A stretch of 64,000 nucleotides of DNA from Gnomoniopsis sp. IMI 355080 (lineage: Eukaryota; Ascomycota; Sordariomycetes; Diaporthales; Gnomoniaceae), in contig JAPEVC010000044.1 in NCBI GenBank assembly GCA_027946555.1, positions 62,001-126,000 on the forward strand, given 5' to 3'. Both the position numbers and the translations under genes were made by a program. Shown here one piece after another: positions 1 through 9,937 of the stretch. The notes under the pieces are model-generated. The model ran no database searches, was not told where the DNA came from, and saw nothing but the letters and a program-made list of their open reading frames with translations. How positions within the stretch are numbered: the first letter of the stretch is position 1; each line of letters starts with the position of its first letter.

Positions 1-2601
1 CCGGACGCCGGGCGCAGCAAAGGTAAGAAAAACACGGGAGCGACGTTGGGGTTGGCCATGAGACCACGCATCGCCCAAAATGATTTGTGCCTGATAGCCC
101 ATGCCTATCAGCGCGCATATCAACTGGGAGAAGAAGTCCTCGGTGTCTCGGCGTTGCATGGAGTTCTTCACAATGGTGACGACGTTTTCCAAAGTACCCC
201 AGGTCGGTCGCCAGTGATCGACACAGGCCGCGAAGGAGGCGATAAGAGACCGGTTCTTGTGTTGTTGAAGGGTCATTTTCTCTTGTGTCAAATTTGAAAA
301 TCCCTGACAGGGACTTCCACCTAATATAACGTCCACCTCGCCCGGCCGAGGCACCGAGGCGCTAAACTTCCCTCGCATGGACTGGTAAAGCAAGTCGTCG
401 ATGGAACCGAGGAAAGGTTGACATGAACGAGGGTCCGTATTGGCCATGTAGGTGTGGATAGCAACCGATTTGATGTCGTTGGCCCATTTCGCAGCGACAG
501 CCCCGCCGTCTTCAACGCCACGCCCAAAATTCCCACAACCACAGAACAGATCGAGAGAGCGCAGCTTCTTCTCTTGTTTCAGGGGATTGAATCCTTGACG
601 CAGATGTGGCCTGTCCATCCTACTAAGGGGGTGAATGGTCCCTTCTTCAAGAAGCTGGTGAGTGATATAAAAGGCATTCCCTGCGCCACCGCGGTCGTAT
701 GGCGCAGGTATTGATTCTCCAGGGGCATAAAACCGGACGATGCACCTTGCAGCGATCCTGTTAACCGAAGAGTGCGTCTCCTCTTGGGTGTACACGAGTT
801 CATTGGGTGCGCAATCGCTGTCGAATTCCCTGCGCCTCCGTAGCCGCCGTAACCGGACGGTCCTGTACTCGTTCGTATACTCAAGCAGCTCGAAGGGTTG
901 AAGCTGTTCGATCCCGTTCCCAGAGATTTGAACCAACACCGTATCCCCGACTTTGTACTTTGGTTTTGGCTTCCGGTCGTGATTGCACCGAAGATGATTC
1001 TTTTCGAGCCTGACAAAGCGGCGTTCCTCGGTCGTGTAAGTTTGCCGCACGAAAAATTCCGCCGTCGTATTGGGCGTGCCGAACCACTCGACAGAATGCA
1101 CATTGAGGACCTCGTCCTCGTCGACTTTTGCTCCCACGCGCTGAGCGCAGGTGCAGTGATTGCTCAAGAACAGCTCGTTGTCCCACGGATACTTTGCCGC
1201 ACAGCATGGGGTATCATCAGGCTGATATAGCCACATCACGTCAAACCTTCGCTCCCCCTTCTTCGCCATGTGGACCTTCTGCACGAGACCATACCATTTC
1301 TTGTCCGGTCGTTCTGTCCTCCATTTCGTTCCGCTTCCTTTTTCATCCGGTGGTGTTGAGATTAGGTGGCCGGGCTCGATACCCTCGAGCATAGCCTTTC
1401 GTTGCTTGAATATGGGGGGACTTGTGGTGAAGCGCAAGCCTTTCGAGACATCTTTGGGCCAGGAAAGCTTGATTGCCTCTTCCGTGCTGATAGTCGGCTC
1501 TACCGCTCTCAGTAATCGGTCCAGACCCATGTGAGAAAAACACTTGTATATGTAAGGGGTCACGATCGTGAACGGAACGAAGTCATTCTTTTTGGTCTTT
1601 TCGGGATCCGGACCAATGCGCTTGAACATGCTGAACGGCATACCCATCTCTTTAAAGACTTGCAATCGATCGAAATCGCTTGCTTCCAACATGCTGCGAA
1701 CTTCTTTGCGGATGAATAAATGATTAGCCACTAGGGACTGGCGGAAGTCATCACTTCCTCGCTGCTTGTACCACTCGAGAAACACGGGATCGGTCTTATG
1801 CGTCCTGGTCAACCATCTGGCAAAATCATTTTTGAAGTGGTGGATGGATACGTTCCGGCGATTCTCGATGAAACTTTCGCAAAAGTCGACCACGTGTTTG
1901 GCAAGGTCTGCAACCCAAAGGAAGGCATTATGAAACCTGGCGTATTCGATCGATGGCTTCTTCAGCTGATAATAAATAGGCTTCTCTTCATCGAGCTTGG
2001 AACGGATCCAAAGCTGGTCGCCCACCGTGGCATGTTCCTTCCCGTAGTTGCCCAGAGGGATTTCCTCAAAAATGACTTTGTGCACGTAGTGCCGAGTGTC
2101 GCCCACTTTCAATACGCCATCAAAGTAAAAGTGCTGCTCGCCAGCTTTACAAGCGTGCATGTGAAGAGCGCGCATCTCAAAGGGGATCGTCGAGTTTCCA
2201 TTGTGAATGTAGCAGGAGAAGTTGTCCAGTTCGAATTCGATGAAGTCGCCATCTTCTTGGCTGGGGTCGGCGTGCAGGAGACTCTGTATCGCCTCTCTCT
2301 CCGTGGCAAGAGGTGAAGGGGCCACGAAACCTTCGAAGACGGAACGTGGATGTATCAAAGTTGAGGTTGGCAAGTCAACGATGACATTCCGAAGTTTTCG
2401 TTTCTTTTTTTGCCTCTTAGCAGCGGCGTAAGTCTGCCCTGGCCTTTCTGGTTCCTTGTCGTCGTACTCTTCCTCCTCCCGTGCGGCCTCATTGACAGCT
2501 GCGACTGCGTCCTCGGCGAAGGCCTCTGCTGCACCTTTTGTGAAGGTAGCTCTGTCATCTAAATCAAGCAGCAGATCGCTGACGATCGTGGCATCCTCCA
2601 T
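1..2601 (-). CDS. dim-2: DIM-2-like DNA (cytosine-5) methyltransferase, 3' end cut by window edge
   Basis: Transfers methyl groups to cytosine in nuclear DNA; DIM-2 carries out this reaction in Neurospora heterochromatin. An uninterrupted frame of 867 codons starts at ATG 2601 (in-frame TAG just upstream) and leaves the window at base 1 without a stop. C5-methyltransferase motifs appear in order: motif I LDLFCGCGNFGRGVEDGG (about 680-697), motif IV GGSPCQGFS with the catalytic Cys (about 761-769), motif VI LENV (about 803) and motif VIII QRRSRVF (about 850). Ahead of them are two BAH-like regions, near residues 437-510 (WYGLVQKVHMAKKGERRFDV) and 547-625 (YKVGDTVLVQISG). The N-terminus is acidic, then basic (KRQKKKRKLR). 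Motifs IX and X should lie outside the window. The atypical motif I (CGCGNFGRG) and the BAH pair favour DIM-2 over the RID/Masc1 class. No intron is needed in the visible part. Confidence 0.93.
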   Translation of the reverse strand, partial: MEDATIVSDLLLDLDDRATFTKGAAEAFAEDAVAAVNEAAREEEEYDDKEPERPGQTYAAAKRQKKKRKLRNVIVDLPTSTLIHPRSVFEGFVAPSPLATEREAIQSLLHADPSQEDGDFIEFELDNFSCYIHNGNSTIPFEMRALHMHACKAGEQHFYFDGVLKVGDTRHYVHKVIFEEIPLGNYGKEHATVGDQLWIRSKLDEEKPIYYQLKKPSIEYARFHNAFLWVADLAKHVVDFCESFIENRRNVSIHHFKNDFARWLTRTHKTDPVFLEWYKQRGSDDFRQSLVANHLFIRKEVRSMLEASDFDRLQVFKEMGMPFSMFKRIGPDPEKTKKNDFVPFTIVTPYIYKCFSHMGLDRLLRAVEPTISTEEAIKLSWPKDVSKGLRFTTSPPIFKQRKAMLEGIEPGHLISTPPDEKGSGTKWRTERPDKKWYGLVQKVHMAKKGERRFDVMWLYQPDDTPCCAAKYPWDNELFLSNHCTCAQRVGAKVDEDEVLNVHSVEWFGTPNTTAEFFVRQTYTTEERRFVRLEKNHLRCNHDRKPKPKYKVGDTVLVQISGNGIEQLQPFELLEYTNEYRTVRLRRLRRRREFDSDCAPNELVYTQEETHSSVNRIAARCIVRFYAPGESIPAPYDRGGAGNAFYITHQLLEEGTIHPLSRMDRPHLRQGFNPLKQEKKLRSLDLFCGCGNFGRGVEDGGAVAAKWANDIKSVAIHTYMANTDPRSCQPFLGSIDDLLYQSMRGKFSASVPRPGEVDVILGGSPCQGFSNLTQEKMTLQQHKNRSLIASFAACVDHWRPTWGTLENVVTIVKNSMQRRDTEDFFSQLICALIGMGYQAQIILGDAWSHGQPQRRSRVFLTFAAPGVR

Positions 2602-3319
2602 GGCCAGCGGGGCGTAGTCGATCTATACCTTCATACTCGAGCTGCCATGTAGATGTCCCAATCTAAAGTGAAGTCGCACATCCAACAGCGTGAGAGCGAG
2701 AATGAGATGAGAGGCCACGCGCAACGCCAAGCTCCTCTGACAAGGCGCCTTCTCAGCAGCAGAAATTCAAGGAGGAAAGAGACCGAGCCATGCGATCGTT
2801 TCACCACTCGCAATTCATGGCAAATAGCAAATATATGAGATTTGCGACGGGGTGTAAGTCGCTGCGTAGAAAAGTGTAGAAGACGCGAGGTGAGACTCGA
2901 CGCGCTTTGCCGGCCGCTCTTACGATCCCAGCCCGACGACTTGCGAATCGCATTGACCAATCAGATGACAGAAACATGATCCACTCTTTTCATCTATTGT
3001 GGTCTTTGTATACAGATCGGGGTAGGAACCTTGGACATGAATCGATTCAAAGTGAATAGAGAGCAAGTACATTGTCCATGTATATGTACATACTATTGTC
3101 TCTGATTTTGTTGAGGAAGATGGAAAGAGACGCCCAAGTACAGACCTGGTACAACTAAGGGGGGAGGGGCAAGCTGCTTGTGCGAAATCACAGCACATCC
3201 GCAATTGGAAAATCGGGGACTCGAGGGTGTGGACACTCATGTTCTGAAATGTATGCATCAAATTCAGGGTATCTTGTATATGTATATCATCTTGCAAGAG
3301 CTGTCGACAGGGTATCCAC
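2602..3319. other. Intergenic region, dim-2 promoter and PPR gene 3' flank
   Basis: No gene is supported here. It lies upstream of the methyltransferase and downstream of the PPR-like gene, so it should hold the dim-2 promoter and the 3' UTR of the neighbour. Short open frames on both strands have no recognisable content. Confidence 0.6.
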
Positions 3320-6122
3320 CTATATCAGCTCGGGTACCTTATATTTTTCATCCCTCCACCGGATGTACTCTTCGACATCCTCACTCGTCGGCCAACTCCA
3401 AGTACCGCCTTTGGCCTCCAACTCCTTGAATGAATTCTTAATACGCGTCATTGTCTCTGGTTGAATCTCAGTTCCCTCGACAAACGCTCGGAAAGACACA
3501 ATAGCGTCGCGTAGCATCGACCACTGCTTATGCTCTGGATCTCGCGCCTTTTCGAGCATACTACCCCGGTCCACTGTCCCAAGCAGCCACTGCATAACGC
3601 GCACGCCCTCCTCAACGTCACCAAACTTGGCGAGGACCTCGAGATATGTGCGGATGTGCGAGGCGCTTAGTTCGTGTTGCAGCTGCCGGTGGGTGGTTTG
3701 GTTGCTTAACCTACCATCAGTGGGGTTCTGAACCGGTGTAATGAGTTCGCCGAAGGCAGATTTCACCATGGCGAAGGCGAGACCGGTCTGGTGTTGTGCT
3801 TCCGTCGCTAGGTGTAGGCCCTTGTCGATGTTCCGGGTGGCCGGCGTGGTGGAGAAATTGTGGCGCATGACCTTGAGAATACAACGGCAGAGACAATCAA
3901 ACGGAATAGGGTGAAAGCCTTGTTTTGCGGTGTACTCAGTGTAAAGGGTGCTCATGGTCTTGAGAGCGTACAGATCATCCTCAGCCCAAGTCACGTGCGG
4001 TCGCATAACCAATCGCATGTTGGCCAGCGCCCTCATTACGGTATGCCATGGAGACATTGTGGGCATGCGTCTCGGCCCCAGACGCGCCCATAACAGTTGA
4101 ATGGCGCGCTTGAGATGACTGTAGGACCTGACTATTCCGGGCTGGGGCGTATGATGCCGACTGGGAACCCATCGCCGACGGCCTTGTTGGGAGCAGAGCA
4201 GGGCGATATAGGAATCAAAGACCGGAAGAGGTATTTGCACCAAGTGCTGGTACAGCGGAGATAGACTTTTCGTCATATTCTCGACAGCATCTTTGCGCAG
4301 AGGGCTGTCGTTGAGATACTGGGTGGCTCGATCCAAAGAAGGAGCGTTTCGGATCAACACAGTGAGGCATTGATTAACTGGCCTCTGTCCACTTCGCACC
4401 ATCCTTTCGTAGAGCTCCTGTGCCGAGCAGGGTCTGACGCGCGCACGTTCCAACTCAGTCAGATTGGCAAGGTGAGGTGGGTAGGTTTCCTTAGCATCGC
4501 CTGGGAGGACTGCGGATGATGCGTCAACCTCAGCGGCGTAAAGTTTCGAAAACATCTCCGCATAAACTTGGAAGTCTGGTTGCACACCTGACATTGGAGG
4601 TTCGTTGAAAATTTGCCACGCTTCAAAAGCGTTTCTCGTCGCCTTGACCTTGGCAGCCCAATATGCAAAGATTTGAAGAGACCTATGCTGATGTGTCCAC
4701 AGCCCGTGAGGCGCTGACCGCGTCTGAATGGTTACGGCCTTTCCAGGTAAAGCTCCCCCAAGAGTATCGATGGCATGATCAACCAGATCGTGAGAATAAC
4801 CCTCTGACTGCTTGAGAACGCCGGCTTTGACGCTCCTGCTGAGGTACTGCGCCTTGTCTCTTGCTTCGTCGGTTCCATCCAGTTGTTTTATGTAGGGTGG
4901 CCAGGTCTTTGCGTACCGGAAAGCAGGTAATTTTTCCTCTTCTGACTTTTTGAGACCCATCAGCACCATCCGAATGGCTCTGTAACTCCATCTATTGATG
5001 ACGAGAGGCCGTTTGAGACCAGCTGAGTAGCCGAGTAAGATTTTCTGTGCCTTCCAGTTATGTGGTAAATTGGCCAGAGGAGACAAGACCGGCGTGCGAC
5101 GAAAGGTGCACAGCGCGTAATTAAAGAGTGCGCACCGAATCCCATAGCCAGTGCGTCGACCGGTTGCCTTTGGTATTTTGTCGGGGACCATTTCAACATA
5201 ACTCACCACCAGGCGGGCGATCATGGGTAGAGACGATGGGAACGTCGTCAGACAGTGATGCACAAGCCTTCTGATGACAAGCATGAAGTGCGATGGCGTC
5301 ATGTTGCCCAAGCTGTCCAGTGTACGGCCCGAGAGGCCTGAAGCTACCTCCTCTATCCAAGCTCTTCGGGACTCTAGACTCGAATGGATATAGGATTTGG
5401 CGAAATAATCATATATCTTGACGAGAGACGACCCCTTCAGCATCATCTCGTCAGAGCGAAGGATGGCCATGAGGACGAAGATGGGTACGAAGCGGTCGCT
5501 AGCGACGAGCCTGTCCACCTTGGTGTCGGTGTTGTCTGCTTGCAGGATCCAAAGCCAGTGATACACATCTTCCTCTTGGATTCCCTTCATAGCGAATATA
5601 TTGAGCCGTTTCCTCCATTGCAAGGGATCCGCAAGGAGACCTGCTAGGCTCGTCTTCAAGAAAGCCTCGTCTCGCCTCAAAACAAATTGATGCGCGAGGA
5701 CGGCAAGTCTGGGGCTGCTGGATTTGGCTAGCTTGAGCGACTTGATCCAGGTGTCTGTTGTATCGGGACTGTCTTTATTTCGCAGCCATTGTACGAGAAG
5801 ATTGGTCGGGGGGTCATTCAGAGAGTTTTGACGTTTAGCTCGAACAGCCCGCCAACGCCTCGGCGCCCGCTGACTCTCGGTAGATGGGCCATAGCGAACG
5901 TCTGAGATATCGGGCTCTGAAAGCTGGACGGCAGCATGGGCAAAGCGTCGAAAGCAGGCGGTAGTTGCGGAGGGCTGAACAAAAGAATCAGTATGGAATA
6001 CGTGCCGTTATGAAGAAGCCAGCGCGCAGCGCAGGACGAGGTCGTGGGCTTACGAGGAGACGAGGGGCAATTGCATGGGACTTTCGAGGCCAGCTCACGA
6101 ATTGCAGGAACGGCCGATGCAT
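3320..6122 (-). CDS. Mitochondrial pentatricopeptide (PPR)-like protein
   Basis: Two exons: 6122-6054 and 5974-3320, with a 79-nt phase-0 intron (gtaagc...ttcag), giving 907 aa. The N-terminus reads MHRPFLQFVSWPRKSHA and continues rich in Arg with few acidic residues (RRWRAVRAKRQNS), as expected of a mitochondrial presequence. The rest is helical. Several segments resemble PPR repeats: AWQIFNEPPMSGVQPDFQVY (about 475-495), LYERMVRSGQRPVNQCLTVL (about 543-562) and TYLEVLAKFGDVEEGVRVM (about 795). PPR proteins bind organellar RNA and act in its processing, stability or translation, so a role in mitochondrial gene expression is inferred; the exact orthologue is not recognised. The gene is divergent from the MYST acetyltransferase across 392 bp. 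Repeat spacing is irregular, so a profile search is needed to count repeats. Confidence 0.8.
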
Positions 6123-6514
6123 AAAGGGCGGCATGCACTCATTTTGAAGGCCGAAAGGACGCGCTTTCAGTCCTTTAAGGCACGCTGTACAATCGATAGT
6201 AAAGGAATTGGCTTGGTTCTAGTTGGGTTGGAGGATATAAATTGCAGGGGACCCAGCAAAAAAGTTGGCCGCACTCGCAGGCAAGCTTGAGCTACTGTGT
6301 AGTCGTGTGTTACATAATCCTCCCGATGTACCTATGTACCTTTTCAGATACCCACCCGTCGACATCCAAGGGACAAACGGCGGCGGCGATCTACTTCATG
6401 TACCAAATGCTGAGGGGCGCTGCAGACCTGCAGTCCACTTTCAGACCACCTGTACCAACATGACCTCTTCCCGGCGGCCATCTCGCTGCTGATTTTTGTA
6501 CCTCCGCGTCCACA
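6123..6514. promoter_or_regulatory. Divergent promoter between PPR-like gene and sas2-like gene
   Basis: A 392 bp region separates two head-to-head start codons (minus ATG at 6122, plus ATG at 6515). It includes a paired GTACCTA/GTACCTT element near 6328-6342. No specific factor site is assigned. The short distance implies a shared or bidirectional promoter. Confidence 0.55.
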
Positions 6515-8605
6515 ATGCCGCCTCTCAAGCGCAAGCGACCTCACGACACGGCGCCGGAAGTGCAAGCACCGCGCAAGGAGGGCGCAGCTCCACCGCAAGT
6601 GAAGGCCACCTCCAGGCCCGCATCCACTGTCACGCGTCGTGCCACACGTCAGACCTCAGACGCGGACCCGCCCCCGATCCCTTGGGCTGCCGATCCAGAG
6701 CCACGCCGACGGCGCAAATCAATTGTCAGCCATGAGCGACCTAAGGATCGATACCACCAAGAAGGTGATGAGCAGCAGAAGCCAGATGTGTTGGTGAAAC
6801 AGGTCACCGGCTCGCATAACCATGGCGGGCGATCGGTGCCCGTGTCCGTGCCAGCCGCAATGGGCAAGCGAGGTCGCCACCCATCTGCGCCCGAAGAACA
6901 TCATCGGCCCGTGCTGCGGACCATGAATCAGGCCGATCCGGCCTTGGTCCCGAAGCCTGTCATGAGAGACAGATCCCTCCGTCACGCACGGCACGGCAAT
7001 GAACACTCACGCGACGAACACCCTCCCCACAGTGACACAAACGGCCCTGTCGACCCAATACAGTTCGAAGCACCGTCTGCTCCCCTGAGAGGCCGAGCTT
7101 CTGCTGTGGGTCCGTCCCAGCCTTTCCCCAAGCCGACGCGGAACCATCACCAGACCAGTCCTACCTCGACCGCGCCTATGATGACCCAAGCTCAACCTCG
7201 ATCGGCAAAGATCTCGGATCACGTCGCTGCGAATATTAGCAAGCCCGTCCTTCCGGCCGTTACCAATTCGGACGCGACCCAACCGCCACCGCGGCATGCG
7301 AAAAAACAGACCCCCGCCAAGCAGAACTCGGACCAGAAAAGACCCGGCATCATTGAACGAAATATCGACAAAGTCGTATTTGGAAACGTCTGTTTCTCCA
7401 CCTGGTATCATTCACCCTACGGTACGGAAGCATTAGGAGACATTTCTGGGAACAGTACGAGCGCTAATGGTATTAATGGTATACAAGATGGCGGCAATAA
7501 GGAAGAGGCATTATCAAATCCTAATCGAAGAACGAAAGAGGAAAAATTAGACCGGCTTTACGTCTGTCCGTCCTGCTTCAAGTACTCAAAAGAGTTGGTT
7601 CCGTGGTGGCAACACGTCCACCAGTGCGAGAGGCGGTCTTACGTTCCGGGTAGGAAAATTTACACACATCCTCAGAGACAGACTAGGCCATTATCGACAC
7701 ATGGTGCAGCTGCAACCACAGCCGGGACCAAGGGACCAGGACGGAAACGAAAGGCCTCAGACACCGTGCCATACAGCTTTGAGGAGGAAGGCGAAGATCA
7801 GGGTGAGTGGTCTATATGGGAGGTAGATGGCGAGGAGGATGGCCTCTACTGCCAAAATCTCTCCCTTTTTGCCAAGCTCTTCCTCGACAACAAGTCCGTC
7901 TTCTTCGACGTAGTTGGGTTCAAATATTTTCTTCTCGTTCACACCACACCACCACCACCTTCGGAAGATGGCACCAGTATACCGCCGAAGCGCCAAGTTG
8001 TCGGGTTCTTTTCGAAAGAGAAGCTTTCCTGGGATAATAATAATTTAGCATGCATCTTGGTCTTTCCACCCTGGCAGCGCAAAGGTCTAGGGGCGCTTCT
8101 TATGGGAGTCAGCTATGAGATTTCGCGTCGAGAAGGTATGCTTGGAGGGCCGGAGAAGCCCATCTCCGACCTGGGCAAGAAGGGGTACAAGAGATTTTGG
8201 GCTGGCGAAGTTGCCGCGTGGCTGTTGGGTCTTGACACGAGTGGGGACGACGAAGTCGTTGTCGATGTGGATGAGTGTAGCAAGGCTACGTGGATCGTGC
8301 CAGATGATTGTCTGATGGTGTTGAGGGAGATGGGTGTGGTGGAGGAGGCAGAGGCGGGACCTCCCAAGAAGAAGCGCCCGACTGTTACACCGTCTGAGGG
8401 GGCGGACCAGGCTGGGGAAGCTGCTGTTCAGGAAGATGTTGAAGAGGAAGTGCAAGTTGTACCGCGAGTGCAGCTAACTAAAGACGCTGTATGGGCTTGG
8501 GTCCGCGCGAACAAGATCCCCTTGGAGGCCGCATGCGATCCGGATGGGTTTGTGGAAGGGTACGCCATCAAACAGACGGGAATTGAAGAAGACGAGGAGG
8601 AGTAG
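6515..8605 (+). CDS. sas2: MYST-family histone acetyltransferase, Sas2-like
   Basis: Acetylates histone lysines with acetyl-CoA in the nucleus; Sas2 relatives act on histone H4 K16 and oppose silencing. Single exon, 696 aa. Residues 1 to about 275 are disordered, rich in Pro, Arg and His. The MYST domain follows: VVFGNVCFSTWYHSPYG (about 285), a C2HC finger (YVCPSCF...WWQHVHQC, about 349-371), LYCQNLSLFAKLFLDNKSVF (about 443), NNLACILVFPPWQRKGLGAL (about 511-530; the acetyl-CoA loop QRKGLG and the conserved Cys of LACIL), and SYEISRREGMLGGPEKPISD (about 534-553). The C-terminal 140 residues are acidic with a basic PPKKKRP patch. Finger and catalytic core are intact. Assignment to Sas2 rather than Esa1 or Sas3 rests on the lack of a chromodomain and overall resemblance, so it is less sure than the family. 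Confidence 0.9.
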   Translation: MPPLKRKRPHDTAPEVQAPRKEGAAPPQVKATSRPASTVTRRATRQTSDADPPPIPWAADPEPRRRRKSIVSHERPKDRYHQEGDEQQKPDVLVKQVTGSHNHGGRSVPVSVPAAMGKRGRHPSAPEEHHRPVLRTMNQADPALVPKPVMRDRSLRHARHGNEHSRDEHPPHSDTNGPVDPIQFEAPSAPLRGRASAVGPSQPFPKPTRNHHQTSPTSTAPMMTQAQPRSAKISDHVAANISKPVLPAVTNSDATQPPPRHAKKQTPAKQNSDQKRPGIIERNIDKVVFGNVCFSTWYHSPYGTEALGDISGNSTSANGINGIQDGGNKEEALSNPNRRTKEEKLDRLYVCPSCFKYSKELVPWWQHVHQCERRSYVPGRKIYTHPQRQTRPLSTHGAAATTAGTKGPGRKRKASDTVPYSFEEEGEDQGEWSIWEVDGEEDGLYCQNLSLFAKLFLDNKSVFFDVVGFKYFLLVHTTPPPPSEDGTSIPPKRQVVGFFSKEKLSWDNNNLACILVFPPWQRKGLGALLMGVSYEISRREGMLGGPEKPISDLGKKGYKRFWAGEVAAWLLGLDTSGDDEVVVDVDECSKATWIVPDDCLMVLREMGVVEEAEAGPPKKKRPTVTPSEGADQAGEAAVQEDVEEEVQVVPRVQLTKDAVWAWVRANKIPLEAACDPDGFVEGYAIKQTGIEEDEEE

Positions 8606-9078
8606 GAAGTATCTCGACCAGCGAATGGCGATAGATCTCTCTACCCGACCAACGACTTATGGGTTTCTTTCAGAGTGCTCAAGCAGTGTTAACAAAAGCC
8701 AAATTGAAATCCTGTATGGTGCGTTGAGCACATTGTGCTTGTCTCTTCTCTGTATCTTCTTCGCTGGCAAAGGCTTCGTGTTCTGTTGATCACTTGAGTG
8801 CGCGCACGATATGTGAAAGACAGAAGCGTCTCCACACTGTTTGGCCCACCACCCATCATGAAACCCACTTCTAGGAGACACTACTGACTCACTACGACAG
8901 AGCACACATCAAAAATCTGGAATTCTGTCAACCAACAACCCCAAACAAGATAGTCGAAAAAACTCCGTCGCAAACGAGCCTCCAGACAGAACACTGTGCC
9001 CGTCACCGTCCGCCCCCGCTGCACAGGCTGACCCCGAAGAGATACAAGCCCGGACAAAAAAAGCAAAAGGAGATCCTC
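8606..9078. other. Intergenic, 3' flank of sas2-like gene
   Basis: No gene is supported. It contains the acetyltransferase 3' UTR and the downstream flank of the tRNA, including its oligo-T terminators. Confidence 0.6.
9056..9068 (-). terminator. RNA polymerase III terminator of tRNA-Asn
   Basis: On the minus strand two T runs follow the tRNA 3' end: TTTT (9065-9068) and TTTTTTT (9056-9062). This is the usual Pol III stop, about 11-23 nt past the tRNA. Confidence 0.8.
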
Positions 9079-9152
9079 CTCCTCCGCCTGGGCTCGAACC
9101 AGGAACCTCTCGATTAACAGTCGAACGCGCTCGCCAATTGCGCCACGGGGGA
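9079..9152 (-). tRNA. trnN: tRNA-Asn (GUU)
   Basis: The minus strand folds into a complete cloverleaf without an intron: a 7-bp acceptor, a D arm GCGC/GCGC, a 5-bp anticodon stem around loop CTGTTAA (anticodon GTT, Asn), a variable loop AGGTT, and a T arm CCTGG/CCAGG with loop TTCGAGC. B box GGTTCGAGCC matches the Pol III consensus (9091-9100 on the minus strand). The discriminator base is G, as usual for eukaryotic tRNA-Asn. One acceptor pair (position 4:69) is a C:A mismatch, which is odd but common enough among real gene copies. Confidence 0.93.
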
Positions 9153-9937
9153 TATTTTTACATGTCAAGTGATGGTCACGTGGACCCTCTGGATTGTTTA
9201 TGACCCACACTGCGCATGACTTGGGAGCCACCGGTGTGGGTTCGTGATCAAGGTGCTGTCTTGTTCAGTCAGGGTCAGGTATAAGATCCATAGTTTGTCG
9301 TGTATGACGATCTCTATGCGATGCAGTACTCTTTCAAAAAATGGAATCCAGTCGAAATGATGACTGTCTTCGTTATGGCTTATGGACAAATTCAAACCTC
9401 TACTTCTATACAAATTGGACGACTTGGCCAAAGCTACTCTATTCAGTTGATATGTATACACAAAGTTCAATATGATATCTATCCAGTCCCAATTCCAATT
9501 ACGACAATGCGCAAAGATGGCACGCAACGGGTTTCCTATGGCGATCTCAATTGGCAATTTCATGCCAGGGATGCAATAAGCGCATCTGCCATCGCGCACA
9601 TCGTTCCTTCACGCACCTGCGATCTTGTTGCCCACTATGCAGACATCACAATCTGAGAATGATTGGTGTTAGCATTTGACCATTTAAATTATTAGTAATT
9701 TATCCTCTCACTGCCTTGCTCTGCAAAGCAGTCTGCATGCCAGCTGTCATAAATTAGAGGCTCTAGTGAAGTGGTCGAAACACAGCCATGCAGTCAGGTG
9801 TGTTGCTACGTTTACTTTTAAAGATTACCCGCGTTCCCAATCTCATAATTCCGTTTTTTTTAAAACACAAACCGCGAATATTGTTTTTCAGTCATCATAC
9901 GCTCCACAAAAAAGTTCTCGCAGCTGGTCTCGGCCTC
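9153..9937. other. Intergenic, AT-richer, no gene seen
   Basis: This stretch lies between the tRNA 5' flank and the stop codon of the Zn2Cys6 gene. Overlapping short frames on both strands near 9200-9660 show no protein-like composition or known motif. The part 9670-9700 is very AT-rich. Confidence 0.6.
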
